Shown here piece by piece: positions 34,601 to 46,300 of a stretch of 64,000 bases of DNA. The position numbers and the translations under genes are program-made. This stretch comes from Isoetes taiwanensis. Lineage: Eukaryota > Streptophyta > Lycopodiopsida > Isoetales > Isoetaceae. The notes beneath the pieces were generated by a model. The model worked only from the letters and a program-made list of their open reading frames with translations. It had not been told where the DNA came from and ran no database searches. Where the stretch lies: assembly GCA_021234155.1 (NCBI GenBank), contig JAJEKV010000077.1:3314472-3378471 (forward strand), given 5' to 3'. Each line of letters starts with the position of its first letter. Within the stretch, counting starts at the first letter, position 1.

Positions 34601-35339
34601 TTCTATATAATCAGGACTAAAAAAAAGCCAAGAAAGGCACGATTATTCTGGCATACACTGAGTTAGAATTGATCCGCTTTGGAATGGCTTCATTCTAGTC
34701 ATATCCGTTCCGTAAACCTGCCTAACACAGTGAGGCAGATATCAAAGGGATACAAAAATGGCTCCCAATCTCAAACCGGTTCTGCTTTATTCTAACATAA
34801 ATCTGCTCTCTCTACTATTCATTCAAAATGGGTCGGAATTAGTTTAAGCATAACAACTCACCCGTGTTTATTTAGTCAGCCTGGCCGTCCAATCCTAGTT
34901 TAATGCTAATCGGTGCAGAGCTTCTGCAAAAAGCGCAATATATAGAGCTAGTTAATTACTGCTATATTTCCTCCAAACGAATTCGTGCGAACAGACTCCG
35001 TACCTGCAGGTCGACTGGCGTTTTTATACGGCGATCGATGTAGGTCTAGAAGGCCACCGCATCAATCACAAGGAACAAAGCGGTCGTACCATGCTGGTTG
35101 GGGCGAGGTGAAGATCAATTGGGGCGAGGTGAAGATCAATTGGTAGCTCGTTGCCGGAAACAAATGGGTCTGTAGTCGGGAATAAAAAGGGGCACTTCTA
35201 ATTCTAATTTTAGCCCTTTTTCTGCCGGAAAGATAGATATATATAATTCCAAAAAGGCAGCTAGTAATCTTATATATAGGAAGATATATATATATCATGG
35301 GAAAGATATCATAACATATATATATTTACGTTGTTTTCT
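34601..35339. other. Intergenic, nothing recognised
   Basis: AT-rich, with an 18 bp tandem duplication (GGGGCGAGGTGAAGATCA) near 35099-35136 and AT dinucleotide runs near 35285-35325. Confidence 0.4.
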
Positions 35340-35740
35340 CAATCCGACTGTTGATCCGGATCCTCCTACCCACGTGCATTTGGACGGATCCTACGGCTCG
35401 GATGGCTTGGGAGTTTGTATCACGATCATATGTGTTTATCCTACGGCCCGGTGTTGATTTGATCCCGATCGTTATCCGGAGATCCTACGGCTCACATCGG
35501 TTTGGGACATATCCTACGGTTACATGGCTGGAATTATATGTAATCGATCCAATCGGCCCAGTTGATCTTGATCCCGATCACGATCCGAAAGATTCTACTA
35601 CCAGTTGTTTCCGGCACATATCCTACGGCCCACGGGCTTTGGGATTATATGTAATAGATCCTACTACCTCATATTGCTTTTATATGGTGAGATCTTGATC
35701 GTTGATCGAGTCTAAGATCCTAAGGCTCATGTTGAATGCT
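35340..35740. repeat. Irregular repeat with CCTACGGCTC core
   Basis: The core ATCCTACGGCYC occurs near 35386, 35438, 35480, 35510, 35620 and (altered) 35717, with GATCCCGATC-type spacers between. Spacing is uneven. Confidence 0.65.
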
Positions 35741-35889
35741 CGTCCCTTAAGGAAAGGCTTTTAAAAATTTTTATGTTATTAGGGGGATACGAATCCTGGT
35801 CATTAACCCCAAATTTCATTCTAACCAGCTAACGCCAAGCATTAATTGTATGAATAATTTATGTTTCAAATATACTTAAGGGTAATGCT

Positions 35890-36420
35890 CCAATTAAGAT
35901 AAAATAGAATATAACATTCTAGATAGTTCAAGAAAGTTCTAAAATCTTCTAGAATGTTCTAGAAAGTTCCAAAATATTCTAGAATGTTTTGGAATATAAG
36001 AGAATTTAGGGAGAATCTAAGAGAATCCTTCCAGAAAGTCCCAAATTGTTCTAATAAGTTCTAGAATGTAGGAGAATCTTCGGGAATGTAAGGGAATAGG
36101 GAAATACTTCCAGAAAGTTCTAGGATGTTTTTAAAGTTTCAAAATGTTCCAGAAAGTTCTAGTATGTTCTAGAAATTTCTAGAATGTAAGGGAATCCAGG
36201 AGAATTAAAGGGAATCTAAAGAAATCTCATAAATTGTAGGAGAATCTAGGAAGATATTTACAAGTCTAAGGGAATCTCTTAAAATCTAGTTGAATCTAAG
36301 GGAATCTTCATAATATCTAAGGGAATCTAAGAAAATCTTGATGAAATCTTAGAGTTTTTTTAAGATTTTCCAAAGAGCCATAATAGAATGTTCTAAAATG
36401 TTTCATAATAAAGGTGTACA
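35890..36420. repeat. TTCTAGAA-rich minisatellite
   Basis: Dense array of GTTCTAGAA / ATTCTAGAATG variants, passing into GGGAATCTAAG units like those at 3710-7700. The short palindrome resembles plant heat-shock elements (alternating nGAAn/nTTCn), which may be accidental. A poly-A run of about 16 follows at 36434. Confidence 0.75.
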
Positions 36421-36849
36421 ATATAAATCTTGAAAAAAAAAAAAAAAATTTTAGATGCTCGTGGTAAAGTTTACCAGTCCTAAAATAGAAAGTGTTTTAG
36501 AAATGTTGCACGATCCAAAATAGATTATTTTGGAAGGTTCTAAATGCTCATGGATAAGCACCTCAATCAAAATAGAAAATTCTAAGAGAATCTGGAGGAT
36601 TCTTCATGAATGCAAAATATAGTACATAGAATGTTGAAGAATATAGAGGAATCACAAGAGAATCTCAATAGAATTGTTGGTTACCTAGAGCACGACAGGG
36701 CCTTGCACCGTAAGAACATGCTAAAACTGGAACAATGTGCCGTAGGACGCACTTAAATTTCTTGTATATATGTACACGTATAAGGTAAGTGCCCGAGGAC
36801 CGAGCTGATCTCGGCGATCCATGATCTCTTGGAGGTATGATCCCAACCT

Positions 36850-39360
36850 TCATATCGAGCTCGTGGGAGCGGAAATCATGCGAGGTTTGTCCAGCCCGAC
36901 TGTGTCAAAGATAGCATATTCGTATATCATCATATGCCTGGGACAACTCAAGGGTATGGCATTCGCTTTCCACCGCTCCAACCTGGCATCGTTGGCAAAG
37001 CCTCTCCCGACGTGGCTCTCCAATCCATCTCCCCATCTCAATCAGGAGATGGTGTGCACCTGTGCAGATAAAGGCAATAGATCTGCACTTTTTCATGGGT
37101 AGATGAGTGCGCAAAGCATCACGGGCCCCGCCCTAATATAGGATTTATGTGGCATTGATAATGTGTCGTCTTGACTCGCTCATGGTGGCCGGGTATCCCA
37201 TAGCCTTGAGGGGAAGCATGTGTCAAGGTATCGCCCGAGAGTGTGGCGATTCCTCGCTTGTATTCAATGCACCTCGCGTTTCCGCACATTCCATCCGGTT
37301 AGCACCGGAAGCTCTTCTTTCCTCGCCAGTTTTTAGGCTTGAGGCCCCCATTGCCACAAATGTCTGGCGAGGTTAGGGAGACGAGTATCATCCATGCTGA
37401 CCACCTTCTGGAACTAGACGATGTGTCTGTCAAGGGCTCCCCTTTGAAGAGGCAAGAAACATGCTTCTTGCAACAGTATCTGGTATGGGACTGTGGACTT
37501 CACCCCCAGGGCTCATGCTAAGAAAGCTTTCTGCACCCCCTCCAAATTATTCCAAGTGGCGAGGAAATCAATGTCCCGCACTGACCCCATACGTAGGCAA
37601 TATGTTCTACTAACACCTTGAATAGGTGCTATTGGTGGGCCCAATCATACACCTCTGCCTTGTGGGTGTTGTTCTACATTGCATAGAGTGCCTTCCAACC
37701 TGCTGCGACTCACAATCGAATAGAATTGTCCCAGTTCATGGCCGACGGAAACTCCACCCCCAAATATTTGTAAGCGAGCACCACTTCAAAATTTTGGCCA
37801 CGATAAGTTAGGGTTGGGGCCCTTGCCTGGCGTGCGGACGATACGAGAGCTACCTTGGTCTTGGCTAAGTTGATGCGCATGTCATTCATCTGGCAAAATG
37901 TGTCCAGGGCATCGAGATGGCATTGCATGTCTGCCTAAGTGTGTGCGAGGAGGTCCATGGCATCAGCATAGATCAGCTGCCTGGTGGTCTGGTGTAGGAG
38001 TTGAGCCCCAATGCCTCCTTTATCAGCAGCCATCCCTCCAGCTGATCAACACATGGACCAAATAGTGTGGGAGAGAGAGGGCATCCTTGGCGGACCCCGA
38101 TACTGCTCTCGAATGGCTAGACCGCTGGTTGCAGTCGGCATGTGGATGTCTTATATAACTTGTACACCGCGTTCTACAGTTCGGCAGGAACGTCTACCTG
38201 CTATAGTCTTGTCCACAACTTTTCCCGAGGCACAGTGTCAAAAGCCTTGGCAAAGTCTACAAAGCAAAGAATACGCATCTTGTCGACGCCTCCTACCGCC
38301 CTCAACCGTAGAGCCCGGGTAAGTGAAGATGTGATATATGGTTGAGTGTCTCTACCAATCTGCGTGGTGAGTGCCGCACTACTATCGGCCTATCATCATG
38401 TGACCGCCCTCCTAGGCATTCTTCGCCGTAAGATCCTCGATGCCGCCCGTGAGGAAGAACATTTCCTGTTGATGGGCCACAATGTACCTAGCCTTTCTAG
38501 CCTTAAGGAAAGTGCGGCATTGTTTGACTGCATCGGGAGGTATAGCAGGATCTGTGACTTGGCGGAGCCATCGTGTATGTTCTTTGCACTTCGGCGACGA
38601 AACACTGGGTTAATGTAGCGGCCGGCTCTCGAGGTTTGCCAGCTTACTTCTCCCAAAAACATCTCTGTCGTGGTAGTCCCGAGGACGCCAATAAGCTTTC
38701 ATGCTTGTCGCTCAAATTGAGCATCGTGGAGATGCTTGCCCGGCTCCGCAGCATCTAGGAGTAAGTAAGAGCTAGCTCATAGTCCGCCTAAGTCCGGGGC
38801 ATACGAGGAGGTGTCCACGCAGCCCCGAGCAACCCGCCAAGCTAGTCAGAATGGAGGGGAGGTGGTCTACCTCCTCATCCCTACCAATTGTTCCCACTCG
38901 AAAATGTTTGACGAGATGCATGTATTTCTCGACCACTAAAACATAGTCTACCATGCTAGACCCACCCCCCTTGGTTCTCCCTTTTACCAAGTGTCTTTGC
39001 CGGGTGGATAACCACCTCGCTAGTCCATTACAAATCACTAGGGTCAAAGATATCGCTAGAAAGAGTAAACAAATACCTCCCATAGCACGAGACCTAATTG
39101 TCAACTGATGCCCGTGTCCAAGCTCCTTCTAAAGGGCGCAGTTGCAACACATCATCTGTCAGAGGGTCAAATCTCATCGGCTGTTCTGTGCCAGTGCGGG
39201 CATTGAAATTTCCAACGAGCATGACACTACCCCTCATGCTTGTCTTGCCGCCAGATATCATCGTATAGGAGTGATTACGTAGGGCGAACCTATCCACATC
39301 CGGATGGTTGTGATAGAAGTTGTTCTCTACATGTGGGAAGTACGCCGCCACAAAGAGAGG
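36850..39360 (-). pseudogene. LINE (non-LTR retrotransposon) remnant
   Basis: Minus strand, 5' truncated. Endonuclease part (39351 to about 38770): AAYFPHVENNFYHNHPDVDRF, VMLVGNFNARTGTEQ, SSMVDYVLVVEKY, an APE-type endonuclease. Reverse transcriptase (about 38400-37500): GVRQGCPLSPTLFG near 38090, then LIYADAMDLL near 37960 where YADD is expected, then HLDALDTFCQMNDMRINLAK and YKYLGVEF. C-terminal zinc-finger part (37110-36905): RRERLCQRCQVGAVESECH. Many stops and shifts; YADA in place of YADD would remove a catalytic aspartate if real. No poly-A tail was found at 36850; the 3' border is approximate. Confidence 0.85.
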
Positions 39361-39519
39361 ACTATGATGTCAGATAGTCATTCCTTTTAATCTTTTTTGT
39401 TATTTTTTTGATGTACACGTCTTGCTCTCAAGTTTTTTCCTGGAACGGAAATATTACATCAAACCAAAAATGGAACTCGCTTTATATATGTCATGAAATA
39501 TTAGTGCTTACAAATTTTT
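39361..39519. other. Spacer between LINE and satellite
   Basis: Short AT-rich spacer; nothing recognised. Confidence 0.4.
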
Positions 39520-41196
39520 ATCACATGCCAAAGTCTTCTAGCGCTAGTTTTTGAACCCGGCAAGCCAAGCCGCTGGGAGGGGGGGGGAGGGGGTGTTGGG
39601 TCGATGATATACCAAGTAAAAACTTTTCTATAGATAGAAGCAATTGATGCAGATTCACTTCTTGATGCAGTTAGACTACTGCAAATTTTATAATTCTAAA
39701 TTGCCTACAAGCATGTGTTTTGATTGCTTGCTAACATTACAATAGTTGTTGCGCTACATATTCATAATTAGTTGAAAATTTCAATATTTGATTTTCTTGT
39801 TTTACCTTATATCAAATGGAGAGGTAGGACATATTTTCTGTACAAGTTGGTCTCATGATATAGCTAGGCTCATGATGTTGGGGTGGACACTCACAAGGAT
39901 AGTAGTGGACAGGTCTAGGTTCAAATCCTAGCGGTCACTTCACCATTAAGTAAACGGCTATATTTTATATGCTTATTATAATAACTAGGACTTAATCTTC
40001 CTTGGGCTAAGCATTTTGAGTTTGAATTGAATCTTCCCCTATCACACTATAAAATATTTATAGTGGACAAGATTAGATATTTTTTGAACTAAAGAAATAT
40101 TCAATGGAACTAAAGACAAGTCTGCCGCGATAATTTTTTCGTAAAAATAAGTAATACTAAATATCAATGCTTAAAAAATTCTATCATATGCCAAAGTCTT
40201 TTAACGCTAGTTTTGAACTGGCAAGCTGCTGCCATTGGGAGGAGGGGGGGCGTGGTTGGGGGTGGTCAATGATATACCAAATAGAAACTTTTCTATAGAC
40301 AGAAACAATTGATGCAGATTCACTGCTTGATGAAGTTAGACTACTACAAATTTTATAATTCTAAATTGCCTACAAGCATGTATTTTGATTGCTTGCTAAC
40401 ATCAAAATAGTTGTTGCGCTACATATTCATAATTATTTGAAAATTTCAATATTTGATTTTCGTTTTTTACTCACGTCAAATGGAGAGGTAGGACATATTT
40501 TCTGTACAAGTTGGTCCCATGATATAGCTAGGCTCACGATGTTGAGGATAGTAGTGGACATGTCTAGGTTCAAATCCTAGGGGTCACTTCACCATTAAGT
40601 AAACAGCTATATTTTATATGCTTATAATAATGACTAGGACCTAATGTTCCTTGGGCCGGTTCAAATTGAATCTTCCTCTATCACACTATAGAATGTTGAT
40701 AGTGGACAAGATTAGATATTTTTTGAACTAAAAAAATGTTCAGTGGAACTAAAGACAAGTATGCCGCCATAAAGTTTTTATAAAAGTAAGTAATACTAAA
40801 TATCAGTGCTTAAAAAATTCTATCATATGCCGAAGTCTTCTAGCGCTAGTTTTTGAACTGGCAAGCTGCCGCCGTTGTTGGGGTGGGGAGAGGGGAGGGG
40901 GCGTGCTTTATATATGTCTTGATAACTAGGACCTAATATGTCTTGATATCCTTGGGCCAAGCATTTTGGGTTCGAATTGAATCTTCCTCTATCACACTAT
41001 AGAATGTTGATAGTGGACAAGATTAGATAGTTTTGAACTAAAAACGTTAAGGGAACTAAAGACAAGTATGCCGCTGATGATAAATTTTTATAAAAATAAG
41101 TAATACTAAATATCGATTTTAAAAATTTCTATCATATGCCAAAGTCTTCTAGCGCTAGTTTTTGAACCGGGCAGCGCACCGCTTGTTGTGGGTGAA
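39520..41196 (+). repeat. 650 bp satellite, left part of array
   Basis: Units begin near 39604 and 40266, with a shortened third. Each has a G-run spacer, GATGATATGCCAAGTAGAAAC, ACAAGCATGTGTTTTGATTG, GGTAGGACATATTTTCTGTAC, a tRNA-like arm CTAGG-TTCAAAT-CCTAG (e.g. 40564-40580) and CACTATAGAATGTTGATAG. The array resumes at 51371. Confidence 0.9.
40564..40580 (+). other. tRNA-like T arm / B box in satellite unit
   Basis: CTAGG TTCAAAT CCTAG forms a 5 bp stem with a 7-base loop, exactly the shape of a tRNA T arm. GTTCAAATC fits the pol III B box GWTCRANNC. A weak A-box-like TAGCTAGGCTC lies about 37 bp upstream. Also at about 39913, 51691, 52323, 53097, 53745, 54378 and 54949. Not a full tRNA: the acceptor stem does not pair. 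Confidence 0.65.
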
Positions 41197-42945
41197 TGTG
41201 ACGCCCGTGCATTCATACGCAGATAATGATGCACGGACACGCCACTAGGACATAAGGGGTAATTGGCTAAGTGGACGGGCGACCACAATGGTTTTATTTA
41301 GCTATGTTAATAAATCCATTGTGGATAATTATAAAGTATATAGCCCAATTACCCTAATTAAGCTTCAAATTAGTTAATTAGCACCAACAAGGGGTGCCAC
41401 TTGGCCCAAATCGATTGGGCAAGGCATGGTTTCCATTTTGGACACCCAAATTAGGGCTTTGTGCCCCAATTCAATTAGGAGCATTTGGAGATGGAGGAGA
41501 GGAGTTGCCGGGCTTCAAGGAGCACTTTGGCATCAAGGAGCAGCTGAGGCCTTAAGGATCGGCTTTGCCGACCCCAAGGAGCAAATGAATGCCCAAGGAC
41601 TTCTTGAGCACCCAAGGAGCAACGGTGCCTAAGGAGCAAGGCGGTGGCAAGGACTTTGCTTCGACCTCACCAAAATCACTAAACAACCCCTAGTCTGTTC
41701 TTGCCACCCTTCAGATGCCGACTATGGAAGCACCCCACCGATAATCGGGTCCACCAAAAACCGTTGGTAGTAGTTTAGTTGTGAATTTCCTAGGTAGCCA
41801 CTGTTGGGCACTTGTTGTGATGTTCTCACCGGCGTTTCTCTCTCGTTTTAATGGTAGGAACTAACCCTTGATTGTAAAGGTAAGTTCTCTTTATATTCCG
41901 ATTCTGGTTTGGTTCCTAAAAAGGATGGATTGATAGTTCTTTGTATGGTATCACTCGAAATGGGGAAATAAGGGCTGGGTAGAGACCTCTCAACTCATAT
42001 CGTTAGTATGTTCCTAGATAAAACCCCGTAATTCCCAATATTGCGGCACATGCACAAGAGCCCACCGAAGTCCTGATGCTATGGTCCGGCTTAGCACCCC
42101 ACAAGGAACACAAGGTGACATGAGGGGTGGGTTCTTGCACGAGCATACAAGGCTCCCCAGACTCCTGCCATGGGCTAGGCGATGGCCGGCCACCACGAGG
42201 GGCGGCATGGGTCCGACACTCCCCTCGGTGTAGAGGTGTGATCCGTGATGGAGCACCTTGCACTTTGAGTAGATTTAGGGTGAGTAAGTTAGGGTGCAGG
42301 ATGCGGGGTCAGCCGATGCGACGATTCTCTAGCTCACCCATGGAACCACCGTGGATTCTCGAAGGGGACGCTTCCCCGACCGCCTCATCGGACCAGGCCA
42401 TGAACACCGAGTAGGCTCAAAGGGTGATACCTTGAACCTGCGTCTCCTAAGGCTATAGCTTAAGCCATAGCGTGAATTGACCCATCCGCAAAGTGTGCAC
42501 GGGAGGGGCGGATGGAGTGGTCAACCCTAGCCGATGTTCTATGCCCGCCAACGCCATGCCAAGACTCCTGGCCTCATTGATCTCTTGAGGCCCAAATAGA
42601 TGGGTCACGATCCTCACCGAGTCCGAGTCGGGGTAGAACCCGGGGTTTGGGTGTTTTCTTAGGTTTAGATGCATACTCTATGCCCGCTGGTATTTGATGG
42701 ATGCACCACCCTTCGTGGTGGTTATTTATATATATGATTTATGCTTTGTGCTAACCCTTGTATTCATGCTTCCGCGACGGGAGTCCCATTGAAGGCGTGG
42801 GCTAATGACCCTTTCAGAAATCCTTTTTCTTCGCATCATTTCATAGATGGCCCGGAATAGACGGAGGGTTCCCGCTCATGGCAAGTTGGTTGCCATGGAG
42901 GGGAAAGTCCCATGTATACCGCCTGGTGTCGATATATTCAGAGCG
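41197..42945 (+). repeat. 5' LTR (about 1.75 kb)
   Basis: Matches 49655-51370 over its whole length, ending near GATATATTC. It contains a CAAGGAGCA-rich stretch (41515-41640). Many differences from the other copy are small indels at CG. Confidence 0.75.
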
Positions 42946-44699
42946 TCATTAGCAGATCAGCCATGATTACGCTGACCTAATCATAGCAAACTCGCCAAAC
43001 TCTAACTTCGTAGCTCGCCTTGTTAGGTTTAAAGAAGTTAGGCTTAATGGAGGACTCCAAGTTTGGAGGGGCTATAACCTTTTGTAGGTAGCCGGGATGA
43101 AGGCGAAATGGCTCCATTGATCGGGCGTACCCCAAATACCCTAGGGACGATGGTTAGTCGGCAAAAATGGTCAAGGAGGGGCCCCCGAAAAGTCAACTTC
43201 GGCGCCGCTTTGCTTTTTGATCGACTCACGTATCGGTAGAAACGCGATAATGTCAAGTTTCGCCCGAATCGTATAAAAAACACGATATTCCGCCCAGATA
43301 AAAATTTTTATTATTTTTCTTTATATACATATTTTATGGCGCCAACCCGCATTTGAACCCATGACCTCTGAACTCCAAACCTAAGTGCCTACCACCACAC
43401 CAAACTCTCTCTTGAATGTAACATATGTGTTTCACATATTTCTTATACACATATAGTACTCTATTTCTCACATAGCAACTTTTATATAAAAAAGGGTACT
43501 ATGGGGTCTTGAACCCCTCGACCTTCTCACCCAAACCAACACCTTCACCAATAAGCCAACTTCTTTCTTGAAGGGATATAACCCTTTTCTAATATTTATA
43601 ATGCATCTATATTTTAAAAATTAGAGCCGCCTTTGGTAAACCCACGGCGGAAAGAACTCCGGTGGCAAGCTCTCTCGCCATAGCCAACGAGCAAGCTCTC
43701 TCGCCATAGTCACGAGCAAGCTCTTCGCCATAGTCACGGAGTAAGCACTCTTGCCATGGCCACCGGAGTCGACCTTTCTCGCCATAGTCAACCTGATAAC
43801 CATAACCATATATAAAGCTAGTATCCCTAGGAATAAACCACCAAATGACACGACGTAATCTAGCAAGTCCGCCAACTTGTTATGATAACATCAACTCACT
43901 TGGTGGGACTAATTCCGAATTTAATTAACGATTGTGGCAACTCTCTAGAATAGCAAAGATGTGTTATATCCTTGATATTCTTTAGGCTGACGATAATAAT
44001 GCCCGCCATATCGCTGCCTCGATCCATAACTTTAATTATTATTGTCCTTTTGGCAGATGCCTTGATAACACAGTTTCTTCGCCCTTGCCATGATTCAATC
44101 CATACTACATTCATATGCTTTATATTAGACCTTATTCGACGTTATATAAGTAATGTTTTATAAACATAATTCTAATTAACGTTGCCTCACTCTAGTGTCT
44201 AAACCTTGACTCGCCTCCGCCTCCGGAGAAAGGATCTCTTTGTCGTCCAACCGACTAGGGACTGCCATCGCAAAGACCCCCTCTAGACCATCGGTTTGGA
44301 TTCCTTTGATCCTACCACCCTTCAATATTCCTTCATTGGTCTTGTTCCTTTTTACTTTATCATCACTTCCCTAGATCATGGCACATACCAAATACGAATG
44401 AGTCCTTTTGTTGGGTACAAACCTTTGGTATCATTTTGTGCCAAACTTCACACATGGCTATGAGTAGTTATCTCGCACCACACGCCTCACCAAAGTGACA
44501 ACAATCTACCTTTTTTTTTTTTTAGAGTTGTTCTCCGCATAATCCAATGCCACCCAACCCTTGTTGATTACTCACCTCCTTCTAGGGTATCCAAATATGG
44601 TTGGGGAAAAGTATTTCCAACCATTCCTTTAATCCCCAAATGGCGCTAAGTTCCACAAAATGAACTTTACGATTCCAGCAGTTATGTGAAATGTCCCAA

Positions 44700-44850
44700 A
44701 GGACAAGACCACCCAAAGACCCCTGCAAGGTAGGCCTCCTCTCTATTCGGAGATATTGTGTTCAAGTCTCCGGGGTCCATCATATGTCCTCGGGACGCCA
44801 ATGTGGCATGACATATAAATGCTATCTACCTATCTATCTATTTATTAAAA
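44700..44850 (+). mobile_element. SINE-like copy with CTATC tail
   Basis: B box GTTCAAGTC (44760-44768), then GGGTCCATCATATGTCC, ACGCCAATGTGGCATGA and a tail CTATCTACCTATCTATC. The body matches 52440-52490. Confidence 0.6.
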
Positions 44851-46155
44851 TGTCCTTGGTGAATTCAATTCACCATCTTGTCTTAGGACATGGAAGTCTT
44901 CTTCCCTAAGCCATGCACCAAATCTTTAAGGAGTTTTTTCAAATTTTGCCGCCTTTCAAGCCATGAAATCTACCTTTTGTATATTAGCAATGACCACCCT
45001 TCATGTTAGGTAATAACCCATCTATCCGTTTTTGCTAAATATCATGCATCGCCCACATCGTATACAAATCATCCTTTAGTTGTGATCTATATTCAAGAGA
45101 GTCACCAATCCACTACTCCTTTACGATCCGTTAACCGCCTTGTGCCCTTCTAAGCCACTATTATATGGCCCTTATATTGTAAACCTACCTATCATTGGGA
45201 GTTATAATCCAACATTGTCCTACATCCCTCGAAATGTTACTCATTACATTTCTCTCGCCATGATGTCATGTCATTGCTCATTCCAAATGACTTGGCATCC
45301 GCATTTAAGCCATAGTCATGGCCTAAGAGCGGTGAGCCTTCAGATAAATCGTGGAATTACAAGGTGCTTGCCTTGTACTTTGTGAGCCTTTCTACAATTA
45401 TCTATGTTGAGACAACACGGACTTGTATCCATGTTCGAGACCTCCATGAAACCCATGGCGTCACCTCCTCCTCGATCCGTATGGATCATGTGGGAAAGCT
45501 AGTTTTACGTGTCTATTCAAGACACATTTTAGCTTCTAGCATGTAACTCCTACTTGATACCTATCCCGAATTGTACTATTGTACTACTCAACCCCCACTA
45601 CCTTAAGCTTTATTCTATTGGCCGCTGACATTTACTTCAAGTGCAAACTACCACATCATACTCCTAGCATGCAACGGATTGATCATCCTTGCACATTTCG
45701 AACGATCTCCGCACCTCCATCAAGAACTTTTATGATACGCCGTCTTTCTCTCCTAGTGTCACCACCTAGATTACCTCATGTTTATCGATGTGTCCATGCT
45801 ATGTACATAACAAACATATATCCCTCATCCCACAATGCTAGAGATCTGCTCTAACTTAGCTGAAATGTAACCTTTGTAGTTCTTATGATGTGGTCAGTAC
45901 CACCTACTTCCCAAAATGGGCCCAACTCTACGCTGGACTTGTACATGCCGATGTATTCACATGCAAAGCAAGAAGCGCGACGACGACTTGCCCATGTATG
46001 GATCTCGCATAGCGAGTTTAAGCACCAAGGTGCATTTAACATACTTATCATAAGAAGGTTTAAGGATACTTCCTTCTATTGCGCTTTTCGATTAACCGCC
46101 ATTTGTTTAACTAACCCCAATGCCGAGGACAAATTATTTTCTAAGAGGGGGTGAA

Positions 46156-46300
46156 TGTGACGCTCCATGTATTTATATGGTATATGTATAAATAAGTCGA
46201 CACGCCACCCAATAAAGGTACGCCACCATGGAGTAAGGGGTTGACCTAAAAGGGGGATGAATTTAAACTTATGGTACTTTAACCCGTATATAAACTATAA
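46156..46300 (+). repeat. Start of a second Gypsy LTR
   Basis: TGTGACGCTCCATG... follows a purine tract (AAGAGGGGGTGAA) and ends in ordinary decayed sequence. It shares the TGTGACG start and the ACACGCCAC phrase with the LTR at 41197 but little else. The other LTR of this element was not found; its length is unknown. Confidence 0.5.

Noticed and set aside
39575-39595. G-quadruplex telomere-like motif in the G-run spacers
   Set aside because: G runs vary between satellite units and no TTTAGGG repeat is present.
40564-40640. A canonical tRNA gene in the satellite unit
   Set aside because: The T arm is perfect, but the acceptor and anticodon stems do not pair and the A box is weak, so it is called tRNA-like only.
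42003-42674. ORFs on both strands within the LTRs at 42 and 50 kb
   Set aside because: They are not preserved between the two LTR copies and have no domain.
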